64,000 nucleotides of DNA from Gibbula magus. Taxonomy: Eukaryota > Mollusca > Gastropoda > Trochida > Trochidae. Positions 1-10,925 of the stretch are shown here, one piece after another. Positions within the stretch are counted from its first letter, which is position 1. Each line of letters opens with the position of its first letter. The stretch lies in assembly GCA_936450465.1 (NCBI GenBank), contig OW388298.1, positions 13,284,895 through 13,348,894 on the forward strand, written 5' to 3'. Below the pieces are notes generated by a model. That model worked only from the letters and a program-made list of their open reading frames with translations, searched no databases and was not told the DNA's origin. Both the position numbers and the translations under genes were made by a program.

Positions 1-3000
1 TGACTGTTTTACTGTTCGAGACCCATTTTGTGAGACGAAAACCTCCATCTTGGCATAGTTGAGACAGATCCTTGATGACTGATACTGCAGAGTCTTCATT
101 CTTTGTTGAGGCTAGACAATCATCAACATAGAAATTGTCTTTAATCATAGACACTATCTCAGGTTCATACTTTCCTTCGTTGTCTTCTGCAGTTTTTTGG
201 AGAGCAAAGGTCGAGCAACTTGACGATGATACGGCGCCGAATAGGTGTACACACATCCTGTAGACTTCCGGTTCTTTATCGCAATTCCCATCAGGCCACC
301 AGTAGAATCGTAGATAATCCCGGTCTTTTCTGGGCACTCGCACTCTGTAATACATGGACTCAATGTCTCCCATGATGGCGATGGAGTCCTGGCGAAATCT
401 AAGGAGAATGCCGACCAAGTTGTTTGTCAAGTTGGGTCCTTGCAGAAGCATATTATTCAAAGATAGTCCCTGGTAGGTTGCAGCGCAATCAAAAACTACC
501 CTAATCTTGTCAGGTTTTCGCGGGTGATATACACCGTGATGAGGGATGAACCATACATGGCCTGTTTCACCATCCAAATCTTCATTAGGGACCTTTTCAG
601 CATAGTTCTTGGAGAGAATGTCTTTCATAAAAGTCTGGTAATCTTGTTTGAACTTGTCATCTTTATGGAATCTTTTCTTCAAACTGCCAAGACGCTTGTA
701 AGCTTGAGAACTGTTGTTGGGTATTATCAAATCTGAGTCTCTAAACGGTAGATCAATGTGATAGTGACCATCCTGGAAAATGACTGAATCATTCACTTTG
801 TTGAGAAACATCTTGTCCTCTTGAGATAATTCTGCTTTGTCATCAACAGATCTTTCAGGAAAATCCATGTCTATACTTTTTCTGACCAGTGTATCCAAAT
901 TATCACTTTCTTCAATATTCTTTACACTGAGCATTTCAGTTCTCATGGAGGGGTGATTTTCAACCTTAGTTTCAGAGTGAGCAGGCCTTACTACATTCCA
1001 AAGAATCCAGCCTAACCGTGTTCTTGTTGCGTGTGGGCTGCCTGGAGGACCAACTTTAACTTCAAGAGGAGAGTAGGCGTCTGGGACATTTCCACCAATG
1101 AGTAGATCAACTCCTGTTTCTAGACTTGGTACTTGAATTCCTGCAAGGTGAGACCATTTCTTGAAGTCAGAGTCCTTAGGGATATGATGACTTGTGACTG
1201 GAATCTTACTTCTTGTGTAAACTGTAGGAAGATCAACAGTATTCTTCAAATCCATGTCATGAACTTTCAGCCCGGAGATGGCATGAACGGTTGAGGTATG
1301 CGGTTCTCCTAATGTGTCTATGGTGATTTCTACTTTTCTTGATTTTCCATTGCATCCAAGTCTGTTCATGAGTGACTCTGAACAAAAGGAAACTGTACTT
1401 CCTGGGTCCAAGAAGGCATATGTAGTTACAATCTTCAGCGAGTCTCGGAATGATACTTGAACAGGTATAACAGCAAGGGTACACTCACTGCTATAGTCTC
1501 CGGCCTCCGTAACTTCACTAACTTGCCCTGTACAAGCACTTACAGTCTTCGGACTTGTGTTGTTGTCAATATGCAGGAGAGTTGCATGGTTGCCGTCACA
1601 TCGCTGACACTTGACATTCTTGCTGCATTCGTTGCTTCGATGTCCTTGGGCTAGACAGCGAAAACATAATCCTTTAGATTTCAAGAAGTCTATACGTTCT
1701 TTGTTTGGCTTGGAGGCTAGCACTTGGCAGGAAGTTATAAGATGTCCAAACTTGTAACAGTAGATACATTTCTTACCATTGATCTGTGGTTTCTGCTGCA
1801 AAGAGTTCATGGGTTTCCACTCAAACTTGTTTGTCTTCACCAGATCAGTACCAAATGTTGCATTCTGTTTCGGTGCAGGTGGTTTCCTGTAAGGGAACTG
1901 TGGCTTCATATCCTGTTTCATGGCTTCTTTTCCATACATCGGGTCTGTGGCCTTCAGCGCTTCGGTTCGTACAAATTGAACAAGGTCAGAGAATTCAACA
2001 CCTGATCTGGAATTACGAAGATTAAGTACAATACTTCTCCATTTTTCTTGACAATTGAAAGGTAGTTTCATGGCCAACTTGCGAATGTTGTCTGGGTACT
2101 CTAAAACCTTGACTGCATGAAGAGATCTAACAGCATTCTGACATTCGTTTAAGAATACTGCATATTCATCCAAAGCCCTAACATTGTCTGGTCTAATGTT
2201 GGGCCAGCACATGGCTCTCTTGATCAAAGTGTTAGCAATTATCTCCTGATTGCCATACCTAACTTCAAGTTCATCCATAGCAGCTTGATAACCATCTCTT
2301 GCATCTAAGTAGCTGAAGCTTCTGACAACTTGATGAGCCTCTCCTAATGTGAACTGCTCTAAGTAGCACATGAGTTCATCTTCCGAGCTAGAGTTAGCGA
2401 CTATCTTGGTGCGGAACTGACGCATGAACTTCTGATACTCTAAGGGATTTCCACTAAATTTCTGAATGTCTGGGACAGGCTTTCTGAGTTGTTGAACTAC
2501 TGACAGGAAGATATCATCTTGTGGTTGACTATAACCTCTGGACGGAAGAAAGGAAGAGTTTCTTGGATTCAAACTTGCATCTTCAGTATTGTTAACTTGC
2601 TTGCTATTAACATCCGGTTCAAAGTTCACAGGGTGATCAACATTATCAATAGTTTTGCTCTTACTCAAACTTCTTTCTTCAAACTCAAAACTATCCTGAT
2701 CATTTTCAAAGTCGTTCAATACCTTTGATTTTGCCTGACAAACCTCAATTTGTGTCTGTAGTTCTAACTCCTCTTCTTTTATCTGAATGTCTAACTTGGC
2801 CTGTTCAATCTTTTGTTTCTCCTTAAGAGCTCTTTTCCTAGCTTCAAGTTCTGCTTCCTTTTGTTTCTCATGTAACATTGCTGAAGAAACATTACTTGCA
2901 CGTGAAGATCTACTCCTAACTGACTTCTTGCTAGAACGCATGCTTTTCTCTGAATGCTCACTCATAGTCTGACTTGCACTTTGTTCCAATATATACTGTT

Positions 3001-3301
3001 CTACAGTTGTCTTAATGTTCAAAAGAATCCTATCTTGTGCTTCTATTTCTTCTTTAAATTCTGACAATGCTGGGTCTTCTAAATACTGTATGTATTCTTC
3101 TCTAGCATCATAAAGAGTGTTAAAGAGAGTCAACCATGACGCATATTCACGACGAACTTCCTCAAGTGTCGACTTAGTCAAAACCCCTGTAGCAATAACT
3201 AAGTTGATGTGATCATAGTCTCTTTCTAGTTGACGGAAGATTGACTGTATTCTTATACCCTTGATCTCTAGAGCATTAGCTAAACCCTTTCTAGTCAACA
3301 T
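1..3301 (-). CDS. BEL/Pao retrotransposon gag-pol polyprotein, 3' part beyond the left edge
   Basis: Polyprotein of a BEL/Pao LTR retrotransposon: packages element RNA, cleaves itself and reverse-transcribes it. I translated the minus strand from the ATG at 3299-3301 to base 1 and met no stop, about 1,100 codons, so the frame is intact in this window. Domain order: an N-terminal gag region with a long charged coiled coil (about residues 120-240); the BEL gag core (about 270-470); zinc knuckles CIYCYKFGHLITSC near residue 510 and CFRCLAQGHRSNEC near 543, then a third Cys/His cluster near 565; a Pao-type aspartic protease with LDPGST near 631; and a reverse transcriptase from about 900 with the catalytic FYVDDCLAS near 1055. 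The usual D-S-G protease motif is D-P-G here. RNase H and integrase must lie to the left, outside the window. The start is the first ATG in frame; upstream ATGs in the other frames hit stops. An intact frame suggests a young copy. Confidence 0.93.
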   Translation of the reverse strand, partial: MLTRKGLANALEIKGIRIQSIFRQLERDYDHINLVIATGVLTKSTLEEVRREYASWLTLFNTLYDAREEYIQYLEDPALSEFKEEIEAQDRILLNIKTTVEQYILEQSASQTMSEHSEKSMRSSKKSVRSRSSRASNVSSAMLHEKQKEAELEARKRALKEKQKIEQAKLDIQIKEEELELQTQIEVCQAKSKVLNDFENDQDSFEFEERSLSKSKTIDNVDHPVNFEPDVNSKQVNNTEDASLNPRNSSFLPSRGYSQPQDDIFLSVVQQLRKPVPDIQKFSGNPLEYQKFMRQFRTKIVANSSSEDELMCYLEQFTLGEAHQVVRSFSYLDARDGYQAAMDELEVRYGNQEIIANTLIKRAMCWPNIRPDNVRALDEYAVFLNECQNAVRSLHAVKVLEYPDNIRKLAMKLPFNCQEKWRSIVLNLRNSRSGVEFSDLVQFVRTEALKATDPMYGKEAMKQDMKPQFPYRKPPAPKQNATFGTDLVKTNKFEWKPMNSLQQKPQINGKKCIYCYKFGHLITSCQVLASKPNKERIDFLKSKGLCFRCLAQGHRSNECSKNVKCQRCDGNHATLLHIDNNTSPKTVSACTGQVSEVTEAGDYSSECTLAVIPVQVSFRDSLKIVTTYAFLDPGSTVSFCSESLMNRLGCNGKSRKVEITIDTLGEPHTSTVHAISGLKVHDMDLKNTVDLPTVYTRSKIPVTSHHIPKDSDFKKWSHLAGIQVPSLETGVDLLIGGNVPDAYSPLEVKVGPPGSPHATRTRLGWILWNVVRPAHSETKVENHPSMRTEMLSVKNIEESDNLDTLVRKSIDMDFPERSVDDKAELSQEDKMFLNKVNDSVIFQDGHYHIDLPFRDSDLIIPNNSSQAYKRLGSLKKRFHKDDKFKQDYQTFMKDILSKNYAEKVPNEDLDGETGHVWFIPHHGVYHPRKPDKIRVVFDCAATYQGLSLNNMLLQGPNLTNNLVGILLRFRQDSIAIMGDIESMYYRVRVPRKDRDYLRFYWWPDGNCDKEPEVYRMCVHLFGAVSSSSCSTFALQKTAEDNEGKYEPEIVSMIKDNFYVDDCLASTKNEDSAVSVIKDLSQLCQDGGFRLTKWVSNSKTV

Positions 3302-3488
3302 TCTTGATAGAAGTATCCTTTTTCCAAATTCCCTCTAATTTCTGAATTTCCATTTTAATTCATCTTTCCAATTCCACTTTCTTGTATTTCCAATATCCAG
3401 AAACATCATTGTCCAATTATGAAAATATCCAATTGTAACTTCTAATGTCTTTGTCCAGTTATGTTAATGTCCAGTAGTGTTAATGCTA
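3302..3488 (-). other. Putative 5' leader of the BEL/Pao element
   Basis: About 190 bases between the gag start and the candidate LTR edge. It holds short repeats of the type TGGACATTAA or TGGACAA and no open frame. A primer-binding site would be expected next to the LTR at about 3488 but I could not match one to a particular tRNA. Confidence 0.4.
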
Positions 3489-4415
3489 TGTTGCGCACAA
3501 CATGATTGATTCCATTCCAACTTCTAAGCAAGACAAAGTACTGATTTCAAATAAATGTTCAGTTTTATTCCTTATAGTTTGTTCATTTCCATATCTTCAA
3601 AAAAGTTCAACTTCAATATTAAAACATGGCTTCCATTCCACATTGTTCAATAGTCCAGTACAAAGTTCAATCCAATATCCTTATTCGTGTCAAGTTGCAA
3701 TTCATACATAATCCAAATTTCCATTTCATTTATATTCCATATTCCAAGTTAAATATTCAAAGTTCCAATCCATACATATTTCAAATTCCAGGTTCCATAC
3801 ATGTTCAGTGCTCATTCTTCAAATTCTATTTCTGTCATGTTCTTTCAATATTCCTACTTCTTATCTTATCTGTTGCTCTTAACATTAGATTAACTGAAAA
3901 TAACAGAAAACTAAATCAGTTAAGGGTATAAAAGTTCAATAAAATTACCAAATTACCAAAAGAATATAACTAAATGATACAGAGCAAGTTGCTGTACTGG
4001 CAAACTTGCAGAGATATTTTATGAGCGCTTTACACAACTCATTCAAAACAGAAAAGCACATGGTCTACAAAATACTTAAATATGCACTCAAAACACATGA
4101 AATGCAATTAAAAGTTACCAAAAATGAATATTCCCTCAAAAGCAGTGAGAAACTTATAACCTTAGGTCTAGAAAATATGTATTTTCATAAATTTGACAAA
4201 CTCACCACTTGCCAAAAACATTACAAAATAAAGCAAAATTCCTACACAAAATTATCCTAACCTACATGAAAATATAAGTTAAAGTATCATTAACAAATTC
4301 CAATTCATGAAAGAAAGAAAAATAAAGTAATTATGCTTACCACTACTTCAGACATTCTTGGGGTCAAAAAATGATGTTTACTTGTTAGAATTCATGGCCT
4401 AAATGCCATGTTACA
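3489..4415 (-). mobile_element. Candidate 5' LTR of the BEL/Pao element
   Basis: On the minus strand this stretch begins TGTAACATGG and ends GCGCAACA, so it has TG...CA edges at a suitable distance upstream of gag. The inner edge is a short palindrome (TGTTGTGCGCAACA). The interior is AT-rich, with many TTCCA/TTCAA runs and no credible gene; the short plus-strand open frames at 3502-3931 and 4006-4260 look like chance. The partner LTR is outside the window, so the edges are guesses from terminal bases only. The flank at 4416-4440 carries a GGGAGGTAACT-like motif common in mollusc repeats. Confidence 0.4.
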
Positions 4416-4570
4416 CAGTTACCTCCCTTTGCAGGGTTATTTTAAGATGGGAAGGGAAATAAAGCGAAATAAAATTACGATTACACTTGGTTAAATAAAA
4501 AACATGGAATTTAACGGAAAATGATTTTGCAAAATAAAAGTTTTAAGAAAATGAGTATTTTGACCGTAAC

Positions 4571-6750
4571 ACCACCTGTACCAACGTAACTTCGATGCTT
4601 AGATACCACCTGTACCAACGTAACTGCGATGCTTAGATACCACCTGTACCAACGTATCTGCGATGCTTAGATACCACCTGTACCGACGTAACTGTGATGC
4701 TTAGATACCACCTGTACCAACGTAACTGCGATGCTTAGATACCACCTGTACCAACGTATCTGCGATGCTTAGATACCACCTGTACCAACGTATCTGCGAT
4801 GCTTAGATACCACCTGTACCAACGTATCTGCGATGCTTAGATACCACCTGTACCAACGTAACTGCGATGCTTAGATACCACCTGTACCAACGTAACTGCG
4901 ATGCTTAGATACCACCTGTACCAACGTAACTGCGCTGCTTAGATACCACCTGTACCAACGTAACTGCGATGCTTAGATACCACCTGTACCAACGTAACTG
5001 CGATGCTTAGATACCACCTGTACCAACGTATCTGCGATGCTTAGATACCACCTGTACCAACGTAACTGCGCTGCTTAGATACCATCGGTACCAACGTAAC
5101 TGCGCTGCTTAGATACCACCTGTACCAACGTTACTGCGATGCTTAGATACCACCTGTACCAACGTAACTGCGATGCTTAGATACCACCTGTACCAACGTA
5201 TCTGCGCTGCTTAGATACCACCTGTACCAACGTAACTGCGCTGCTTAGATACCACCTGTACCAACGTAACTGCACTGCTTAGATACCACCTGTATCAACG
5301 TATCTGCGATGCTTAGATACCACCTGTACCAACGTAACTGTGATGCTTAGATACCACCTGTACCAACGTAACTGCGATGCTTAGATACCACCTGTACCAA
5401 CGTATCTGCGATGCTTAGATACCACCTGTACCAACGTATCTGCGATGCTTAGATACCACCTGTCCCAACGTAACTGCGATGCTTAGATACCACCTGTACC
5501 AACGTATCTGCGATGCTTAGATACCACCTGTACCAACGTATCTGCGCTGCTTAGATACCACCTGTACCAACGTAACTGCGATGCTAAGATACCACCTGTA
5601 CCAACGTATCTGCGATGCTTAGATACCACCTGTACCAACGTATCTGCGATGCTTAGATACCACCTGTACCAACGTAACTGCGATGCTTAGATACCACCTG
5701 TACCAACGTAACTGCGATGCTTAGATACCACCTGTACCAACGTATCTGCGATGCTTAGATACCACCTGTACCAACGTATCTGCGATGCTTAGATACCACC
5801 TGTACCAACGTAACTGTGATGCTTAGATACCACCTGTACCAACGTAACTGCGATGCTTAGATACCACCTGTACCAACGTATCTGCGATGCTTAGATACCA
5901 CCTGTACCAACGTATCTGCGATGCTTAGATACCACCTGTACCAACGTATCTGCGATGCTTAGATACCACCTGTACCAACGTAACTGCGATGCTTAGATAC
6001 CACCTGTACCAACGTAACTGCGATGCTTAGATACCACCTGTACCAACGTAACTGCGCTGCTTAGATACCACCTGTACCAACGTATCTGCGATGCTTAGAT
6101 ACCACCTGTACCAACGTAACTGCGATGCTTAGATACCACCTGTACCAACGTATCTGCGATGCTTAGATACCACCTGTACCAACGTAACTGCGCTGCTTAG
6201 ATACCATCGGTACCAACGTAACTGCGCTGCTTAGATACCACCTGTACCAACGTTACTGCGATGCTTAGATACCACCTGTACCAACGTAACTGCGATGCTT
6301 AGATACCACCTGTACCAACGTATCTGCGCTGCTTAGATACCACCTGTACCAACGTAACTGCGCTGCTTAGATACCACCTGTACCAACGTAACTGCGCTGC
6401 TTAGATACCACCTGTATCAACGTATCTGCGATGCTTAGATACCACCTGTACCAACGTAACTGTGATGCTTAGATACCACCTGTACCAACGTAACTGCGAT
6501 GCTTAGATACCACCTGTACCAACGTATCTGCGATGCTTAGATACCACCTGTACCAACGTATCTGCGATGCTTAGATACCACCTGTACCAACGTAACTGCG
6601 ATGCTTAGATACCACCTGTACCAACGTATCTGCGCTGCTTAGATACCACCTGTACCAACGTATCTGCGATGCTTAGATACCACCTGTATCAACGTAACTG
6701 TGCTGCTTAGATAAAACCTGTACCAACGTAACTGCGCTGCTTATATACCA
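4571..6750. repeat. 34-bp satellite, about 64 head-to-tail copies
   Basis: A 34-base unit, read as ACCACCTGTACCAACGTA then ACTGCGATGCTTAGAT, repeats without spacers. Most copies differ only at two positions: GTAACTG versus GTATCTG, and GCGATGC versus GCGCTGC. Rare marker variants (ACCATCGG at 5081 and 6203; TGTATCAACG at 5291 and 6413) recur exactly 1,122 bases apart, which is 33 units, so the array contains a higher-order duplication. The last two copies are more diverged (TAAAACC, TATATACC), as expected at an array edge. There are no open frames. Confidence 0.97.
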
Positions 6751-7494
6751 ACAAATACAGAACTGTTACCAGTGTTGCGACGATCCAAAAGCTGAGACAT
6801 GAAAATGTCAATCATTTTGTTGACCCAAATGAAAGCAGTCCATGACACTGACAATAATGTATGTTTCGAAACCACTTGAAATCACGTAAGGTTTATTTTG
6901 AAAAGTTACATAGTTTTATATTATGCCAACTCATTATACATGTATAGGTATCATTATACCCGAGTGTAAACTGTGCAATCCTGTATACCCTTTTACAATC
7001 AAATGCAAAACAAAAAAATTCCACACCCTTCTGGGTCACAAGAAAATACGTGGGAATACGTCACTGATTCAGGAAAACACTGATCTGGATTTGGAGTGTT
7101 TTAGCTTATACATATATAACTGCATGTAGCAAGAAAGGATTTACTCCAACTATCTTGTATATTAAAACAGCCCAAACAAATCATACATTACAATAGTATA
7201 TTATCCCAAAATACGTATATTAATCTTGATCAGGAAGCATATTTCCTAAAAGTGTGGTCTAGCTATTCCTATGTTATTTAGAACAAATTAATAGACAATT
7301 TACAACATTTCTCTAAATGTGTTCAATTATATTTATGTTGATTCTGCTTGCATTTTGAACTGTATATTTATTTGTATGGTCACCCTGGAAACAATGGAGA
7401 GAAACAAATGTTTTCCTGTTTGTGGTTGACCAGTTCCTTCCTTTTACGGATTACTTTTATCAATTTAGTTACTTTACTCTGTCCATATGATCAA

Positions 7495-7496
<2 letters not shown>
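6751..7496. other. AT-rich stretch without recognisable gene
   Basis: Between the satellite and the TA microsatellite. Open frames at 6923-7129 and from 7348 are short and rich in unusual residues, the second running into the microsatellite. I see no repeat ends, splice-flanked exons or RNA structure to support a feature. Confidence 0.5.

Positions 7497-7537
<41 letters not shown>
7497..7537. repeat. (TA)n microsatellite
   Basis: Uninterrupted TA dinucleotide run of about 41 bases. Confidence 0.97.
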
Positions 7538-7540
<3 letters not shown>

Positions 7541-7630
7541 ATTAGTATGCCTGATTGAAACGAGAGCAATATAAATTACGTTCCATTTTTATTTAAATAA
7601 GATATTTTTACTTGCTTTCAAAATCAGAAA

Positions 7631-8763
7631 TGACTGAAGGGAGCCAGCAATGTAGTTCTGTACTCCGTCTTCTCTCTTCTCGTTCTCTTCAGTAACAGCA
7701 TCGTCGTCGTCATCGTCATTATCAGGTCACGGGGGCTACATCTTCCTGCCTTGTGGAATATTGCAGTAACGGCGGCATGGGATCTTGCATTAGGGCTACA
7801 TTTTTTGTTTTTTATTGTGCCGTCCAAATCATTAAATGCTTTTGCTTACCCCGATTCATATGGAAGGGCCTCGTCAATTCTGTTGATCTTCATAGCTTCT
7901 CAGAACGTCCTCAACATCCTGCTGACCCTTGTGGACCGGTAGGCCCCTATATCTCCTGTTGGCCTTTGCACTATATTCGGCTCCTGTCAGCACGGAGGTT
8001 TGCCTTAGCGGTGATCATCGTGTTTCCCATTAACATTAGTCGACTGTTCAACCTTCTACCGACCGATACTTGTTGGGAACTACAACAGAGAACTGGGATT
8101 TTATATAGACTTAGAAACCTATCAGGGATTTTGTCTGTTGTTTCGTAGGTATCTTGTTTTCTCGTAATAACCCCTTATTATTATTTCAGTCGGTATTTCT
8201 TCTGATAATAACCACGTATCAGGTTTTTATTGTGAAAGTAAGTTTTTACTTTTGATAGTAAGACCTTAAATGAGACTAAGATTTTTTTCACAACTCAATT
8301 CATAACAATTATTATCGAAAAGTATACAAAGATAACTTTTTCAGAGTGTAGATGGCGGGAATCGAACTCGATACCCGTTGCTCTTCAAACCGGACGCTCT
8401 ACCTCCACGAACGGAAACAGAAGAAGACAACGGTTGGAAGCAACGCAATTCACACACACCATGTATCTATCAACGCTGTTATATATTGTGTGCTACATTC
8501 CAGTTGTTTTAACCTTTCTCGTCAAAATGGTAACGAAGAAGGAAATGGTTGTAATGATGAAAGTAGGAGTTGTGTGTCCACTGTCCAACAGTCTGTGGAA
8601 CGTCTTCATATATACCTCTACATACCGCCCTTTTAGAGATGCGTGTCTCAAGCAGTTCTGTCCCTCCTACTTCAGAGAGCGGGCACGACAGGAGTATCAG
8701 AGCAGCTTACAAGGAAACACAATGCAGGTGTCTACAGTAATGCATCTTCCCACGGCAAGATGA
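7631..8763 (+). pseudogene. Rhodopsin-class (class A) GPCR, broken or multi-exon
   Basis: Seven-transmembrane receptor of unknown ligand at the plasma membrane. TM1, TM2 and TM3 read in one frame at 7631-7939: TM1 holds FSNSIVVVIVII (the conserved N in SNS), TM2 holds NIAVTAAWDLALGL, and TM3 ends LLTLVDR. A stop (TAG, 7940-7942) then interrupts the DRY motif. Eight bases later (7948) another frame resumes with YISCWPLHYIRLLSARRF and TM4 up to 8145. A 48-base stretch at 8190-8237, flanked by TTTCAG and GTAAGT, encodes SVFLLIITTYQVFIVK and could be a TM5 exon. TM6 and TM7 read from about 8416 to 8763, with VCYIP in place of CWxP, and NVFIY in place of NPxxY followed by helix-8 RPFRDACLKQF. No start codon fits the TM1 frame. 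An 8-base insertion cannot be an intron, so a pseudogene or an assembly indel is likely. Class identity is firm; subtype is not. Confidence 0.72.
8348..8411 (-). repeat. tRNA-like sequence, probably a tRNA-derived SINE head
   Basis: The minus strand carries an A-box-like GGTAGAGCG and a B-box GAGTTCGATTCCC at tRNA spacing, so it resembles a tRNA D-arm and T-arm. The anticodon stem around TTTGAAG does not pair well and no clean acceptor stem is visible, so a functional tRNA is unlikely. It sits in the putative GPCR intron immediately before the third-loop/TM6 exon. Confidence 0.4.
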
Positions 8764-10187
8764 AAACTTATAGAAATAAATTCTATGCATTGTTTACCTT
8801 GCCCTCAACAGCCCAGATAACAGTGTAACGAAGCAGCGACATCTATTGTGATGACGAGTTATGCCCCTTACCAGCTGCTTACATACAGCCAATGAAATCA
8901 CCGTTTACATTCGGTACTGCAGAAGCGATAATTCTAAAATTGTTATTTTTAGAAACATACGTTGGGTAAACGTTTCTTCTTGTACATTGCAATACTCGTC
9001 GTATAGTACTTAAATACATGAACATGTATCATCATAAACATGCTTATTACATAAGAAGACCAAATGCGAGCCAGGAAGTGTTATTAGTTGATTGTTAAGT
9101 TTATAACGGAGACATATGTAGTTCATATGCAAATGAGAAATACCCACGTTCAAACAAAGTTAAAAGATTTGAATACAAATCGTCGCGTTGAATAAGAATA
9201 TTTCAAATAGTATAGCGTGCTAATTGTAACATTTATAAATAAGAGTTATTAAGAGTTATAGGCACAGTTTATCAAGTAAGAAATCAAATCACAGTTTTTA
9301 AAAACGTTATACAACCTGTATTTTCGGTATGTAGTTCAGTATTAAATAATTGAGATTGTTAAATCGAAATACCATGATGCCACACGCGTTATTTTGTATT
9401 TTGTAAAAAAAGATAGTGTGAAATCATTAAAGATTAGTTTCATTCAAACTCAACACTTGATTTGTTCGATTTCGGAGTGAATAACATGTGCTAGTTATTT
9501 TTTTAGCTTATATGACTTTTTAAAAACTATGACAACCAACTTAATTGAATCACTCAACGTACTTCCAGCTGCAATGTTGTGAAATTAACAAACAATACCT
9601 GATAACATGCGCAAAATCATACGCGAAATTTATGAATATATCCAGTTTGGCAGTTATCAAACAGTAACATCGTAACAGTGGGTCCACTCCATGTGCCAAC
9701 TTTATGGCTTTTGAAGCTGTCCGCTTCGACGTTTTGATTATCGATTACAGGTTTATGAAAGCGAATTGTAATTATTTTATTGCATCAATTGAAAGTTTAT
9801 ACAAGTCCGGGACTGATCAAAATACTGTCAAAAAGTGTGCTACAGTTTGCGACCCAAAATAAGCGGAGAAATTGGACGAATTAGAAAAGGTGTTTCCCAG
9901 TCTAAATATAGAAGTTCATATTGCAAGCTTTCTTCTGATTGGCCTATCGGATTAGCCTGCAGTACGCTAAAATCTTAGCGCAGAAAAAGCGGGCCGTGAG
10001 GTCAAGGGCGGAGGGAGATGATTTGAAAATCTTCTCGTTACGCCCGTGACGTTGTGAAGATGACAGTAATGTGAAGAAATACGTTTCCTGATGTCCCTTT
10101 TGACCCGCAGTAAGTTGAGAATACGCAATATACATATGTAGATGGCGTATCAACTGTGTGAGAGGCATTGTAGCAGTAGGTGTTGTG
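8764..10187. other. Non-coding stretch, no feature recognised
   Basis: Follows the GPCR stop. No long open frame, no recognisable repeat end. The minus-strand frame at 9944-10168 has no family resemblance. Confidence 0.5.
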
Positions 10188-10349
10188 AAGAAGACAAGGA
10201 TATTTATGGATGATCAACTTCTTTATTTAACACTTGCAACGTTTCGGTACAGATCGCGACATTCCGGTATAGATTCTTAAGGATCAATATCGAAAATTTT
10301 CAATTGTTAGATAAAGAAGTTGATCATCCATAAATATTCGTGTCTTCTT
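10188..10349. mobile_element. Foldback (inverted-repeat) element, MITE-like
   Basis: Arms at 10188-10231 and 10306-10349 are inverted copies of each other with only a few mismatches; their shared core is TTTATGGATGATCAACTTCT. The 74-base loop contains CAACGTTTCGGTACAG. No coding capacity. I see no clear target-site duplication. Confidence 0.75.
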
Positions 10350-10925
10350 AAAATGTGGAGGGACAGCAAAAACGTTCCAGCCCTTCTTTAAATGTTCACT
10401 TTAGCACTCATTTCGAGCGGGGAAAACCCTTACGTCATAAAGCAGGTCATTGATACGAAGCGCTGAGCCCATTGTTGCTTAACTTTACCGAGATGGACCA
10501 ACGGTACTATTCACGTGAGTCACGTGACACCACGTTGACACTGACTGACCGAGGATGTACCCGCGTGGTATTTTCACTTCATTATATGGAACGTTCATGT
10601 GTTATTACGTTTTGTATTGTATTAATAAAGAATGTGTAATTCGGCCATTGTTTCCTTTTAGCATCCTGTACCTAAGAAGAGATGAGAAGAGAAAAGATAA
10701 TTAATGTTCAAAAATAGGCAGTAACAGTAGACTGAATAGGAAAGGCGGCATTACTGTAAATCATGTTCTCCCATACTCCTTTGCGAAACCCTTTACCCAA
10801 AGGAAGGAACAGAGTTCTACTCATACATGTATCAAAATCGAATTTATAAACCTCTAGTGACGCCACTCTATTGTCTTACCAACCTTCTTTGGCCGACTAA
10901 ACAACTACTCTTTACTAGCAGTTTA
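10350..10925. other. Non-coding stretch
   Basis: Contains a GTCACGTGAC palindrome near 10517 and a 48-codon frame starting ATG at about 10493 with no recognisable relatives. Nothing further supported. Confidence 0.45.

Noticed and set aside
154..2972. Several small plus- and minus-strand frames within 1-3300
   Set aside because: All are in the wrong frames of the intact BEL/Pao polyprotein on the minus strand.
4571..6750. CRISPR array
   Set aside because: Repeats are contiguous, with no unique spacers, in eukaryotic DNA; it is a satellite.
8348..8411. Functional tRNA gene
   Set aside because: A and B boxes are recognisable but the anticodon and acceptor stems do not pair properly.
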